From Pedobacter chinensis (lineage in GTDB: Bacteria; Bacteroidota; Bacteroidia; Sphingobacteriales; Sphingobacteriaceae): DNA of 64,000 nt. Numbering within the stretch: position 1 is the first letter of the stretch; every line of letters begins with the position of its first letter. This document shows, in pieces, positions 17,811 through 27,310 of this stretch. The notes beneath the pieces are model-generated. The model was not told where the DNA came from and did no database searches. It was given only the letters and a program-made list of their open reading frames with translations. Location: positions 62,001-126,000 of the forward strand of contig NZ_QPKV01000010.1 in the NCBI RefSeq assembly GCF_003339865.1, written 5' to 3'. The position numbers were made by a program, and so were the translations under genes.

Positions 17811-19562
17811 TTAAACTTCAACAATTGTTTCGCCAATTTGTTGGCGCCACATGGCCTGATACAAACCATTTTGTGCAATTAATTCTTCATGTTTACCGTG
17901 TTCAATGATATGGCCTTTTTCTAAAACGTAAATCACATCTGCATGTTTTATGGTTGATAAGCGATGGGCAATTAATATGGTAATGTGATCTGTTAAGTTA
18001 GAAACCGAACGAATGGTTTTGGTAATTTCTTCTTCGGTAATTGAATCCAAAGATGATGTCGCTTCATCAAAAACTAAAATATCTGGTTGACGAAGTAATG
18101 CTCTTGCAATTGACAAGCGTTGTTTTTCTCCACCAGAAACCTTAACACCCCCTTCTCCAATTAATGAATCTAAACCTTTATCTGCCCGTGCTAACAAAGT
18201 TTGACAAGCCGCTTGATTTAAGACTTTATAGCATTCTTCATCGGTTGCAGTTGGGTTTACAAAGAGCAGATTCTCTCTGATTGTTCCCGAAAAAAGTTGA
18301 GTATCCTGCGTAACGAAACCAATTTTTTCGCGTAAGGCATCCAAATCAATGTTGTTACTTGGCGTTCCATTATATAAAATCTCTCCCTCTTTTGGTTGAT
18401 ATAAACCAACCAGCAACTTAACTAAGGTTGTTTTTCCTGATCCTGAAGGACCAACAAAAGCAATGGTTTGTCCATTATGAGTTTTGAAGGATATGTTTTC
18501 TAAGGCATTTCTGTTAGCAGTTTGATGCTTAAAACCAACATTACTGAAAGCTAAATCTTTAATTTTTTGAATCGAAATCGGATTTTCCGGTTTTTTATCA
18601 ATTGGCGTGTTCAAAATCTTTTTGAAGTTGCCTAAAGAAACCTCTGCCTCACGCCAGGTTAAAATTACATTGCCCAATTCCTGTAAAGGGCCAAAAAGGA
18701 AAAACGAGTAGAAAAGGAATGAAAAATACTGCCCGGCAGAAATGGTATTGTCAAAAATAAGCAGCAGCAAAACGAGTACCATGGTACTACGAACCAAATT
18801 TACGGTTGTACCCTGAACAAAGCTCATGCTCCGAACGTATTTCACTTTTTTAAGTTCCAGGCCAAGAATCTTGTAAGTTGTTTTGTTTAACCGGTCGATT
18901 TCCTGATCGGCCAGGCCTAAACTTTTTACCAACTCAATATTTCTTAAAGATTCAGTTGTAGAGCCTGCCAGCGCTGTAGTTTCTCCAACAATAGAACGTT
19001 GAATGGTTTTAATTTTACGGCTCAAAAACCAGCTCACAAAGCTAATGATTGGAATAGCAGAAAAGTAAACCAAAGTTACCTTGTAGCTTACCGAAACTGA
19101 ATAAACGATAACGAAAATCATTCCGATCAGGCTTACAAAAAGAATACTGATAAATGCAGTGATGAACTTTTCAGAATCTAACCGTACTTTCTGTAAAATT
19201 CCTAAAGTTTCTCCACTACGCTGATCTTCGAAAACCTGGTAGGGCAATTTCAAAGAATGTTGCAATCCATCAGCGTACATTTTCGCTCCAACTTTTTGTA
19301 CAATCACACTTGTAAAATAATCCTGAAAGTTTTTGGCAATTCTTGAAACCATTGCGGCGCCAATGGCTAAACCAATCAATCCCAGCGAGCCCCAAAGATA
19401 TTGGCTATAGGTTAAAGTATCTTTTTTGTTGATGAAACGATCTAAAATTCTGCCAGTTATATATGGATCTAAAAGTGAAAAACCAATATTTACACCTGCA
19501 AGCAATAATGCCAGTGCCACAATCCATTTGTGGCTTTTCAGGTAATTTAATAATAATCCCAT
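17811..19562 (-). CDS. ABC exporter, fused permease and ATPase
   Basis: 583 aa. The membrane domain covers residues 1-310 (six hydrophobic segments). The ATPase domain covers 335-575 with Walker A GPSGSGKTT at 371-379, signature VSGGE at 475-479, Walker B ILVFDEA near 495-501 and H-loop His533. The type-1 exporter pattern fits lipid or drug export as a homodimer. It lies downstream of a terminator and upstream of the PLDc_N gene. It is distinct from the MsbA-like exporter at 4603, and nothing in the context fixes its substrate. Confidence 0.88.
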   Translation of the reverse strand: MGLLLNYLKSHKWIVALALLLAGVNIGFSLLDPYITGRILDRFINKKDTLTYSQYLWGSLGLIGLAIGAAMVSRIAKNFQDYFTSVIVQKVGAKMYADGLQHSLKLPYQVFEDQRSGETLGILQKVRLDSEKFITAFISILFVSLIGMIFVIVYSVSVSYKVTLVYFSAIPIISFVSWFLSRKIKTIQRSIVGETTALAGSTTESLRNIELVKSLGLADQEIDRLNKTTYKILGLELKKVKYVRSMSFVQGTTVNLVRSTMVLVLLLLIFDNTISAGQYFSFLFYSFFLFGPLQELGNVILTWREAEVSLGNFKKILNTPIDKKPENPISIQKIKDLAFSNVGFKHQTANRNALENISFKTHNGQTIAFVGPSGSGKTTLVKLLVGLYQPKEGEILYNGTPSNNIDLDALREKIGFVTQDTQLFSGTIRENLLFVNPTATDEECYKVLNQAACQTLLARADKGLDSLIGEGGVKVSGGEKQRLSIARALLRQPDILVFDEATSSLDSITEEEITKTIRSVSNLTDHITILIAHRLSTIKHADVIYVLEKGHIIEHGKHEELIAQNGLYQAMWRQQIGETIVEV

Positions 19563-19591
19563 GAAAGTTTTGTTGTTTGTTCATGCAAACA

Positions 19592-19632
19592 TAAAAAAAG
19601 GGAACGGATAAAAATCCATTCCCTCTTTTTAT
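19592..19632 (-). terminator. Terminator of the Oar-like receptor gene
   Basis: On the minus strand GAGGGAATGGAT, a TTTT loop, ATCCGTTCCC and a run of seven T. One mismatch interrupts a stem of about 10 bp. It lies 36 nt after the receptor stop and just before the ABC exporter start. Confidence 0.85.
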
Positions 19633-19667
19633 GACTTTTTGGAAAGATACAGCGTATCTTCTGATGA

Positions 19668-22600
19668 CTAAAAACCGTATCTCAAACCAATTTGGAATTG
19701 ATAAGGATTACCTGAAGGGTTAACAACCCCGGTGTTATTAACACGATATGAGTATGCTTTTGCAGCATTGTCAAATCCTGTAACCGCATATAAAGCTTGT
19801 GTTCCTAATGTTTCGTTTACGCCCCATTTCTTGTTTAACAAATTAGCGAAGTTGAAAATATCTCCTGAAATTTCGATATTATGGGTTTTGTAAAGTTTAA
19901 ATTTCTTAGCTATCCTTAAATCGACAATGCCAAAGAAGCTGTTTATACCGCCATTACGTTCTGCAATTTGACCAGAATATTTGTTAATGTAATCTTTTAA
20001 ACTCTGGCTGGCTTCCGAATTATCTAATAAAGCTTGTAATCCGGTGCGTACATTTGCTGGTACATTTGAATTATTCCTGTCAAAAATAAAAGCCAGATCA
20101 TTTGTGGCAACAAAATCTCCATTGATATTTCCGCCTGCTAATAAACTGTAGCGTGTACCACCGATTCCTGAATAACGCACACCAATACTTACGCCATAAA
20201 AGGTTGGTAATGTACCATAAATAACCACTTTATTACGAAACTGACCATCTGAATAAGACATTTTGCTTAAATCTCTCGGATCATCTTTTACTGGTAAAGA
20301 TAGTGTTGCTGTATTCGCCACGTTACCATTATATGAGGTATTATCTTTTGCATCATTGTAAGTATAACTTGCTGAAATCTCTCCATCTTTGAAATAATTC
20401 CAGGTAGCATCCAATACAACGGCAAACTGATTTACTTTACCTTTGCTGTTCATCTCCAATACACGCCCAAACTGATCAGTTAAACGGCCTAATTTCCAAT
20501 CTGCAGATCCGTTACTAGCCGCTACAGTAGGTACAAACACTCCACGATTGTCTTCGTTGGCTAAAGTAAAAAATGGATTAGCAACCATGTTTCTGTCGAT
20601 ATACATGTAGTTGTTGCGACCTAGCGTAGCATAACCCGTAATGCCCACTTTAAATTTATCGGTAATTAATTTACTGTAGGATAAGTTGGCCTTATAAACC
20701 ACAGGAACTTTAGCATCCTCGGCATAGGTGTTTATGGTTGGTACTTGTTGTGACGCAATTGAAGGGGCCATTACGCTGCCATTTCTATAGCCAATAAAAT
20801 CGGGAATAGGCACGTTGGGAGCAACCACATCAACCGTTGCGAAATGTTTACCATCAAAAGTAAGGTTATTGATGGTCATGTAGTTGTTGATGTCAGATCC
20901 GAAAATACCTGCTCCAAAACGTACAAAATCAGTTCTGTTTTCATTGATGTCCCAATTGAATTGAATTCTTGGTTGAACCAAAAATTGTTTTAATTCATGG
21001 TCGGTCCTTACACCAATAGCATCAAATAGTTGTTGGTTTAGCGGCGATTTAGGATATGCACTATAATCAACTCGTAAACCTCCAACAAATTCTAAACCTT
21101 TTGCTAAGTTGGTTTGCATCTGACCATAAATTGCTGTATTCCAGATGCCGGCTTTTACCGTTGGATCGGCAACCAAAGGTACTTCACGATAATATTTATC
21201 TGCGATTAGATTACTAAAGTTTTGCAGAGAGCTAATTGTGCCTGTATTTCGAAACTCAAAACGACCATTTACTTCACTACCATAAAGTGATTTTGCATGG
21301 GTATACATTACATCTATCCCAAAAGTGTATTTTATCTTATCGGTATTGTAGTAAAAATTATCTACCAGTTGGAATACGTTATTGGTAAATCCTTCCTGCC
21401 CAAAACGGTGTCCGCCGATTTGGACGTTTGTTCCTATCCTGGTTCCTGTTGAAAGTGTAGAAGGCACATCGAAAACAATCGCTCTCGGAATGGGACCATT
21501 CAATTCACTGTTTTGTGTACTTGCCTGGTAAGTGTATAAATGTTGAACTTTTAATTCATTTGTCATTTTACTATTAATGGTTGAACGTAATGTTGCCAAT
21601 AAACTGTTGTCAACATTTTTATCTGTACCATAACTTTCAAAAAAGTTAATTGCAGTATTGTCAGCTAAACCAAGTGGATTTCTATCGTTTGTGTAATTAT
21701 CGCGAATGGTTAGTAAGTTTTTTTCATCAATTTGCCAATCTAAACGAGCAAATGCGGCATCCGATCCACGTTTTTTATCGAATGTGCCGTATTGGTCGGT
21801 ATTAGCAACACCGTATTTTGTACGGGCTATATCTAAAAACTCTTGTAAGGTGCTGTTTGTAATTCTAAATCGTGCTTCATCTTCAGGGCCATTAACATCT
21901 GCAATAATTAACGGACGGGCATCTCTTTGATGATCCCATCCCACAAAATAGTGTAATTTATCTTTAATGATCGGCCCACCTAAAGTGAAGCCATATTGGT
22001 AAGTAGAGAAATCATTATCGCGTTTCACGCCTCTGATGTCGTAAGGAGACGATAACCAATCTGCCCGGCCGTATGTGAAGGCACTACCGCTTACTGTGTT
22101 TGTTCCTGATTTTGTTACCGCAGTTACCGTACCACCACCTGCTCTGCCTAACGTAACATCGTACTGGTTGGTTACCACTTTAAATTCACGAACGGCCTCG
22201 ATGGAAATAGAATAGGGCGCACCGCTGCGGCTGGTTGTGCTTCCGGCAGAGGTTGGATTTTTAGCATTCATACCATCAATAGTATAGTTGGTGGATGAAC
22301 CTAACTGACCCGAAATATTTCCGCCACGACTTAAAGGAGATAAATCCATTAAATTGGAGAAATTACGCCCGTTTACAGGTAATTGATTCATGGTTTTGGC
22401 TGAAATCTCGGTTGAAGCGCCAAAATTTTGAACCTTATTTCTTAGTCCTGATGCCACAACCTGTACCGCTTCTAAGTTTTGTGAAGCCTCTTGCATAGAA
22501 ATATTAACCTTTACCACATCTCCAAGATTTAGCATGTAACCATTTCTATTTTGGTCGCCAAAACCAACATAAACCGCTTTAACGGTATAAGGCCCACCTA

Positions 22601-22820
22601 ATGGAAGTTCTTTAAAAGTATATTCTCCCTGGGCATTGGTTGATGTTCTGGTGGTAAAACCAGTAGAATTGTTTCTAATTTGAATAGAAACGCCAGGAAT
22701 GGGTTTCTTTTGGTCATCCGTTACGATACCGGAGATGGAGGCCTGGGTTGTTTGTGCAATTGCCAAATTGTTAGCAAAACACAATAACAGCATCACTGCA
22801 ACTAGTAAATTTTTCATCAT
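19668..22820 (-). CDS. TonB-dependent receptor with carboxypeptidase-regulatory domain (Oar-like)
   Basis: 1050 aa. A signal peptide (about 1-23, ending NLAIAQ) is followed by a carboxypeptidase-regulatory-like domain (25-110; SISGIVTDDQKKPIPGVSIQI) and a TonB plug (about 115-230; LPVNGRNFSNLMDLSPLSRGG, then SIEAVREFKVVTNQYDVTLGRAGGG). A long beta-barrel ends in the aromatic residue F (LRYGF). The pattern matches the Oar subgroup of TonB receptors, implicated in uptake of large substrates or protein secretion. No SusD partner is adjacent. It is monocistronic, with a terminator after the stop and about 275 bp of non-coding DNA upstream, part of which must hold its promoter. Confidence 0.9.
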   Translation of the reverse strand: MMKNLLVAVMLLLCFANNLAIAQTTQASISGIVTDDQKKPIPGVSIQIRNNSTGFTTRTSTNAQGEYTFKELPLGGPYTVKAVYVGFGDQNRNGYMLNLGDVVKVNISMQEASQNLEAVQVVASGLRNKVQNFGASTEISAKTMNQLPVNGRNFSNLMDLSPLSRGGNISGQLGSSTNYTIDGMNAKNPTSAGSTTSRSGAPYSISIEAVREFKVVTNQYDVTLGRAGGGTVTAVTKSGTNTVSGSAFTYGRADWLSSPYDIRGVKRDNDFSTYQYGFTLGGPIIKDKLHYFVGWDHQRDARPLIIADVNGPEDEARFRITNSTLQEFLDIARTKYGVANTDQYGTFDKKRGSDAAFARLDWQIDEKNLLTIRDNYTNDRNPLGLADNTAINFFESYGTDKNVDNSLLATLRSTINSKMTNELKVQHLYTYQASTQNSELNGPIPRAIVFDVPSTLSTGTRIGTNVQIGGHRFGQEGFTNNVFQLVDNFYYNTDKIKYTFGIDVMYTHAKSLYGSEVNGRFEFRNTGTISSLQNFSNLIADKYYREVPLVADPTVKAGIWNTAIYGQMQTNLAKGLEFVGGLRVDYSAYPKSPLNQQLFDAIGVRTDHELKQFLVQPRIQFNWDINENRTDFVRFGAGIFGSDINNYMTINNLTFDGKHFATVDVVAPNVPIPDFIGYRNGSVMAPSIASQQVPTINTYAEDAKVPVVYKANLSYSKLITDKFKVGITGYATLGRNNYMYIDRNMVANPFFTLANEDNRGVFVPTVAASNGSADWKLGRLTDQFGRVLEMNSKGKVNQFAVVLDATWNYFKDGEISASYTYNDAKDNTSYNGNVANTATLSLPVKDDPRDLSKMSYSDGQFRNKVVIYGTLPTFYGVSIGVRYSGIGGTRYSLLAGGNINGDFVATNDLAFIFDRNNSNVPANVRTGLQALLDNSEASQSLKDYINKYSGQIAERNGGINSFFGIVDLRIAKKFKLYKTHNIEISGDIFNFANLLNKKWGVNETLGTQALYAVTGFDNAAKAYSYRVNNTGVVNPSGNPYQFQIGLRYGF

Positions 22821-23095
22821 TTGTTTTCTTTTAATAGGCTATGAAGCTTGTATGAGCATTTGCACTTTAGGCAGTTGTTGATACAAGTTTCATTATGATT
22901 AGTCTCTGATTTTTAATGATGCAAAATTGTAATTGCAGTGTTAAGCTGATTTCTATTTTATATTATGAAATGGTTTATAAATAGTTCGATTTTATGGTTG
23001 ATGTTAAAATAAAAAACGGCCGATAAATTAATATTGGAACTGAATTGGCAAAATTTTGTACATGAACAATATAGAGGTGAGCGGATAGAAAACAA

Positions 23096-23127
23096 AAAGC
23101 CCCACCGATATTAATCGATGGAGCTTT
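23096..23127 (-). terminator. Terminator, second copy of the amidohydrolase-operon hairpin
   Basis: AAAGCCCCA and TGGAGCTTT arms enclose CCGATATTAATCGA. The hairpin and its flank (ACAAAAAGCCCCACCGATA) are nearly identical to the one at 28623-28654 behind the amidohydrolase genes. On the minus strand it is followed by TTTTTG. It would end transcription coming from the dead toxin fragment and SUKH gene. Confidence 0.75.
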
Positions 23128-23129
23128 AA

Positions 23130-23580
23130 AAATACCCCTGACCACTTTACAAGCTCTATGTTCTCAAAGGTTCTGCCGTTAACTTTCAAATAATTGTCGA
23201 GCGCGATTTGTTGATCAACATGAAGCATCAAATAATCTTCTATGATCCCTGTAAAACCCAATTTGGTCACTATGTAATCATTAATATCTTAAATTGGCAG
23301 AGGGCGATTTGGTCCTCCCTTTTGTATCTTGTACTCGGTCCACACAATGGAAGAAACATCTGTGCTTGCGCCGCCACCTGAAACAGGGTCGTAATTGTAT
23401 CCAGATAGGTCACATAAATTGGTGCGCCTGCACTGAGATAACCGCCTCCGGTTCCACACTCGGAGCCGCCCATACCACGGACCAACTGCTGATATCACTG
23501 CTTATCCGACCCCATTCCACTCAGCCCATCAATAATGGTGTTTCGGGTGGGCAAGCTCTTTTCAGGCATCCTTTCTTGCT
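23130..23580 (-). pseudogene. Degenerate internal fragment of the toxin-like lipoprotein (silent cassette)
   Basis: About 420 bp (23137-23555) align by eye with 25337-25763 of the intact lipoprotein gene, corresponding to its Gly-rich linker and middle domain (roughly residues 219-361 counted from its chosen start). Conserved pieces include GGGYLSAGAPIYVTYLD, STDVSSIVWTEYKIQKGGPNR and YLMLHVDQQIALDNYLKVNG, but in different frames. The copy carries a one-base deletion near 23396, a deletion of about ten bases near 23455 and an in-frame TAA near 23289, so it cannot encode the protein. Neither the lipoprotein leader nor the C-terminal nuclease domain is present. It sits between the SUKH gene and a terminator, the place where displaced cassettes of polymorphic toxins are usually found. 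Confidence 0.85.
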
Positions 23581-23603
23581 AAATCGGAAGGGAAGGTATT
23601 AAC

Positions 23604-24287
23604 CTATTCCTTAAAATATTCTTCGTTGGATTTTTCCATCGCTGCCCATCTAAGCCAATAATCTACACCTGTTCTGCCTGCTCCCTCCGGGTCGATACTT
23701 AAAAATTCAGGAATTATTTCGTAGCTTTTTCTTGTTTCGATCTCCTTAAAGAAATATGTGATGCATTCCAGTAATTTAAAGAAAGAGGAAAAGATAATTT
23801 CACTGATCCCTTCTGTATTACCATCATAATCATAAAATCTTATCGGGAATTCATTTCCCATCACTTCTACTCTCCCATCAAAAATTAAGAGTCCTGCATC
23901 ATTGCCTTCCTGCCCAAATGGATAAAGTCCAAGTTTGATGAGATCTTTAGCAATATCATTATCTATAATATCTATAATTTCTTGAAGCGGTTCGTTTGGT
24001 GAAGAATGGGGCAACCTCAATAGGGTGCAATCGCCATCAAGAAAAAAGTGAGCTTTATGCCATTCTATAAAACTCTTGGGAAATATAATATTGAATTTTT
24101 GCTCAATGACTTTATAGTCATCGAGTTTTAAGGTGCCTATTAGAGGTTTCCACTCATACCAGCCCTCACTATCAACTGTTGAGGCCATTATTTCTGCTGG
24201 GGTATTTTCCGCCTTAAAGACGGTACGGAGATCTCGTCTAAAAAGCTGCCTGAAAAAATTCTCAATTATTTCTTTTCTATTTTCCAT
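23604..24287 (-). CDS. SUKH (SMI1/KNR4)-like protein, candidate immunity protein
   Basis: 227 aa, no signal peptide, so cytosolic. The central part (about 50-160) shows the SUKH pattern: a helix KVIEQKFNIIFPKSFIEWHKAHFF (SMI1-type entry helix and P-x-S/D-F), short strands DGDCTLLRLP, and IPFGQEGNDAGLLIFDG-like LYPFGQEGNDAGLLIFDGR. SUKH proteins are the commonest immunity proteins paired with nuclease toxins of polymorphic toxin systems. The gene lies directly downstream of the lipoprotein with a predicted nuclease C-terminus, on the same strand, 128 bp apart, in the canonical effector-then-immunity order. Family assignment is by motif and is moderately sure; the immunity role is inferred from family and position. 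Confidence 0.65.
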   Translation of the reverse strand: MENRKEIIENFFRQLFRRDLRTVFKAENTPAEIMASTVDSEGWYEWKPLIGTLKLDDYKVIEQKFNIIFPKSFIEWHKAHFFLDGDCTLLRLPHSSPNEPLQEIIDIIDNDIAKDLIKLGLYPFGQEGNDAGLLIFDGRVEVMGNEFPIRFYDYDGNTEGISEIIFSSFFKLLECITYFFKEIETRKSYEIIPEFLSIDPEGAGRTGVDYWLRWAAMEKSNEEYFKE

Positions 24288-24415
24288 AATGGATGTTTCA
24301 TGTTAAATTTTCCTGTATGTATTATAGAGGTTTGAAAAACCTAAATTATCAAAATCTTCTTTATAAGTTTTGTTTTTCAAATTTCGATGCAAATTGTGTG
24401 AGACTTATCTGATAA

Positions 24416-26419
24416 TTACAACCAAAGCCGCATTACTTGTTTGGAGGTTTTATTAATCAGATCGAGTTCCTCAGTAAATTCATTCAATTTAATAACTCCC
24501 ATGTATCGATTCTCATCGCTATCCCAAATATAATCAGCATAAACATTATAATGAACAATGGCCTTTGTAGGTACACCAGCGGCATTCTTAGATACCCGCT
24601 GATCCATAATTTCCCAATATTTGTTATTTTGGGGATCAGCATAAATTTTTCCCACTTCGTTTTGAGCCCCAAACCAGTTAATCCATGCATCTGGGTTGGA
24701 TGTGTTAAGATCTATTATTGTGGTAAAAATTTGCATTATACTTATTAAAGAATTTAATGTTCCGCCTAAACGGGGTATTTTTCCATTTAATTTATAGTCA
24801 TGCAAAATTTTAGACCATTTCTGATGTACCTTTTCAGGAATGGCGAAAGCCAGATGGCCTTGCTCATCGTGATGGTGGATTAATCTTCCCCCCATATAAG
24901 ACTTATGAGTTGGATTGTATTTTATCCACTGTTCGTCAATTATTGGGGCTACTGGTCTAGTCTGTGTTAACCTTGATCGGTTTGTCCGGCTGAACATTTC
25001 AGGACGTTTAGAAGCTAGTTCTTTCCAAAAGTAATCTTTATTGCGGGGAGAGTTCTTTATGGTAAAACCATTCTTTGCTGAAGCAGGACGCATATCTACT
25101 GGCGTACCATTTTTGTAATACATTTCGGGGATGGGATCTGAATCGATTAAGCCTTGCTGCGATAATAGTAATCCCGTTGATCCAAATTCATCCTCTTTAT
25201 CATACCAATCTTGTTCGTAAACAATATCAAAACCATTTAAAAGAAAAATAGGAGAATTTTCATTGTAAACCCCATTTAATAAATCTCGAAAAGCCTGATT
25301 GAATAAATTCGGATTCTCCGTTAAATACCTCGCGGCCCACTTTACAAACTCTATGTTCTCAAAGGTTTCGCCATTAACTTTCAAATAATTGTCGAGCGCG
25401 ATTTGTTGGTCAACATGCAACATCAAATAATCTGCTATAGCCCCCGTGAAACCCAATTTGGTCACTATGTAATCATCAACATCTAAAATTGGTAGAGGGC
25501 GATTTGGTCCTCCCTTTTGTATCTTGTACTCTGTCCATACAATGGAAGAAACATCTGTGCTTGCGCCACCACCTGAAACAGGGTTGTAATTGCCATCCAG
25601 ATAGGTCACATAAATTGGGGCGCCCGCGCTGAGATAGCCGCCTCCGGTTCCACCGCCTCCACCACTGGAGTTGCCCATGCCATCGAACCAACTGCTGATA
25701 TCACTGCTTATCCGATCCCAGTCTACCCTCAGCCCATCAATGATCGTGTCTCGGGTGGGCAAGCCTAAAAAATTAGCGATCGCCCCCAAAACCCTGCCCA
25801 GAAAAGACCAAAAGCCCCCATTGCCGTTAGAGGAGGCAGCGGCCAGTTTATTGTTTTTTATCACGGAATTTACGGAGCCCCCGATTGCATCGCTCTTTGG
25901 CACGATCAGCTTGTTTTCAATTTCTTTGTTGTTCGCTATTTCAATGATGTGCAGGGTGTCTCCTTTAACGTTCCACTCGATCAGTTGGCCTGTCCAAACC
26001 CCGTCCTCCCCATTGCCATGGCCAACATTTTTGGGGATGAAGTTCAACAGGTGGCCAGCCAGTTGCCCCTTGGCGTTTTGTATGAAAAACAGCTCTGGCG
26101 GATGTTTGGGGTCATAACCTGAATTGACAAGAGCGCTTTCTTTGCCCGATTTGTCAATGTTCAGTATCGGCACCCGAACAATTTTCTTCCCCTGATGGGT
26201 TGATTGCCTTGCCTTTGCCCAGTTGGGGGCCAAAACCTGCGACAACGGGTTTTCCTTGAACCAATTGCCGATGAGATCCTCATCGATGAGCTGGTTTTGC
26301 AAGCTGAGATTTTCAGCGGGGTATTGATCGTTCTTCTTACAGCCTTGCACCAGGAACAGGCACAATAAAATCAGGCAGGCAACGGTCTTGCCTTTGTTGA
26401 GCATTAATTTATTCATCAT
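24416..26419 (-). CDS. Toxin-like lipoprotein with predicted HNH/EndoVII-type nuclease C-terminus
   Basis: 667 aa from the ATG at 26419. The frame extends upstream to 26494, but the earlier Met would put 25 residues before the lipoprotein signal. The signal peptide ends in LFLVQG before Cys27 (lipobox). Residues 28-190 are a lipoprotein head domain also hinted at in the truncated neighbour (WAKARQS, IVRVPI). A Gly-rich linker follows near 250-260, then a middle domain (265-390). The C-terminal 200 residues contain RLIHHHDEQGHLAF and IPEKVHQKW: a triple His at 515-517 and a spaced His near 532, the metal and catalytic pattern of HNH/EndoVII toxin nucleases (LHH/WHH/colicin-DNase type). A SUKH gene follows downstream. 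The surface or outer-membrane location is inferred from the lipobox, and nuclease activity from the motif only. Confidence 0.65.
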   Translation of the reverse strand: MMNKLMLNKGKTVACLILLCLFLVQGCKKNDQYPAENLSLQNQLIDEDLIGNWFKENPLSQVLAPNWAKARQSTHQGKKIVRVPILNIDKSGKESALVNSGYDPKHPPELFFIQNAKGQLAGHLLNFIPKNVGHGNGEDGVWTGQLIEWNVKGDTLHIIEIANNKEIENKLIVPKSDAIGGSVNSVIKNNKLAAASSNGNGGFWSFLGRVLGAIANFLGLPTRDTIIDGLRVDWDRISSDISSWFDGMGNSSGGGGGTGGGYLSAGAPIYVTYLDGNYNPVSGGGASTDVSSIVWTEYKIQKGGPNRPLPILDVDDYIVTKLGFTGAIADYLMLHVDQQIALDNYLKVNGETFENIEFVKWAARYLTENPNLFNQAFRDLLNGVYNENSPIFLLNGFDIVYEQDWYDKEDEFGSTGLLLSQQGLIDSDPIPEMYYKNGTPVDMRPASAKNGFTIKNSPRNKDYFWKELASKRPEMFSRTNRSRLTQTRPVAPIIDEQWIKYNPTHKSYMGGRLIHHHDEQGHLAFAIPEKVHQKWSKILHDYKLNGKIPRLGGTLNSLISIMQIFTTIIDLNTSNPDAWINWFGAQNEVGKIYADPQNNKYWEIMDQRVSKNAAGVPTKAIVHYNVYADYIWDSDENRYMGVIKLNEFTEELDLINKTSKQVMRLWL

Positions 26420-26522
26420 TTTAATAATTAGGTTTCCTATTATTTTTAGGGATGATGATACCCACAAGATGAACATTTTAAAATGTAAAACCAAATTATT
26501 TAAACGAAATAGTGATAAGTAA

Positions 26523-26538
26523 GTAGTTTATAAACTAC
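26523..26538. promoter_or_regulatory. 16-bp perfect palindrome, possible operator (copy A)
   Basis: GTAGTTTATAAACTAC reads the same on both strands. It sits about 105 bp upstream of the lipoprotein start and is conserved without change in the second copy (28515-28530), while flanking bases have drifted. Confidence 0.45.
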
Positions 26539-26663
26539 AAGGCTAATCTGATAATTTTGCTTGGATCTCTTTATCTACTCTCTCATTCGTAGAACACCTA
26601 TCAACATAAATGAATATCCTGAAAAGAAAAAAGCTGAATTCAATTCAGGTTGACAAATTCTGC

Positions 26664-26768
26664 TTACTCCTTCTCAGCAGTATATTTATCGCTAAATTTT
26701 TTATCCAATTGTTTATGTAAGTTATCCAGATTGATATCTCTTTCCTAAATAAAGACCTGTTCCACTAA
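26664..26768 (-). pseudogene. Relic of the amidohydrolase C-terminus
   Basis: Minus-strand translation gives VEQVFI-stop-ERDINLDNLHKQLDKK and on to YTAEKE-stop, matching the last 35 codons of the intact gene ending at 28691. A CAG codon has become TAG, one Gly has become Glu, and most other changes are silent. There is nothing upstream to express it. It marks one edge of the segmental duplication. Confidence 0.85.
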
Positions 26769-26839
26769 TTGCTTGAAAAATATTTTTTAACATTTAAAAT
26801 ATTTATAGAATATCTGGAGCAATAAACTAACAAATACTC

Positions 26840-27082
26840 CTATTCAGCAGTATTAGATACATAATTGTATGGTAATTGCTCGGAAAGCCTTCTATTACCC
26901 ATATAACCAATTATGTATAATACATTTTGAGTGCTAAACCCTGCTGGATCAATGGTCATACCTTCATTGTTCGTTAAAAATATAAGTGTTTTAAATTCGG
27001 TAAATGACATTTGTTTATTCGGCATTGTATTTTTTCTAATCAGATTATCAACCTGCGAATTATTTTTCTTATAAACCGACAT
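26840..27082 (-). CDS. Small hypothetical protein, 80 aa
   Basis: 80 aa starting at an ATG preceded by CAGGA at a good distance. The frame is open a further 13 codons upstream (LRKKYYSIQDTL precedes the Met), so this could also be the C-terminal piece of a broken gene. The composition looks like real protein (SFTEFKTLIFLTNNEGMTIDPAGF), without a signal peptide or transmembrane helix. I do not recognise a family. It lies between the relic region at 27121-27347 and the duplicated block, in the rearranged accessory locus, and may be a left-over immunity or toxin fragment. Confidence 0.4.
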   Translation of the reverse strand: MSVYKKNNSQVDNLIRKNTMPNKQMSFTEFKTLIFLTNNEGMTIDPAGFSTQNVLYIIGYMGNRRLSEQLPYNYVSNTAE

Positions 27083-27120
27083 TAATGTATCCTGAATTGA
27101 GTAGTATTTTTTTCTTAAGA

Positions 27121-27290
27121 CTAATCATATTTTACAAATTCTTTGTAATCTACTCTAACGGTATCCCATTTTAAAACATCTTGTTCCTGCATTACTTTTC
27201 AAGTGTCCCCAATGGATCAATAAATCTCTTTTGAAAAACTCAGACCTTAGATCAAAATATGACACAGCTTAAGCAATCATTAAACTTGCC
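27121..27290 (-). pseudogene. Frameshifted coding relic of unknown family
   Basis: Two short minus-strand stretches look like protein but are in different frames and lack starts: AVSYFDLRSEFFKRDLLIHW (ending at a TAG near 27126) and VMQEQDVLKWDTVRVDYKEF ending KYD at a TAG at 27121-27123. No continuous frame joins them. They most likely represent a decayed gene of the toxin/immunity locus. Nothing identifies the parent. Confidence 0.35.
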
Positions 27291-27310
27291 ATTGTATCAT
27301 TCTTATTTGA

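Larger units (their letters stand above)
26335..26775. repeat. Segmental duplication, copy A (leader/promoter plus amidohydrolase tail)
   Basis: This 440-bp block is nearly identical to 28331-28799. It contains the lipoprotein leader sequence, the upstream non-coding region with a 16-bp palindrome, and the last 35 codons of the amidohydrolase gene. Compared with copy B, about 33 bp that form the amidohydrolase terminator hairpin are missing near 26632. Homology stops abruptly at about 26775. Confidence 0.9.

Noticed and set aside
23028..23270. 80-aa ORF as a real gene
   Set aside because: Its first half is a frame of the dead toxin fragment and its second half reads through the terminator.
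25671..26117. 148-aa ORF antisense to the toxin-like lipoprotein
   Set aside because: Shadow of the coding strand; Ser/Pro/Leu-rich with no domain.
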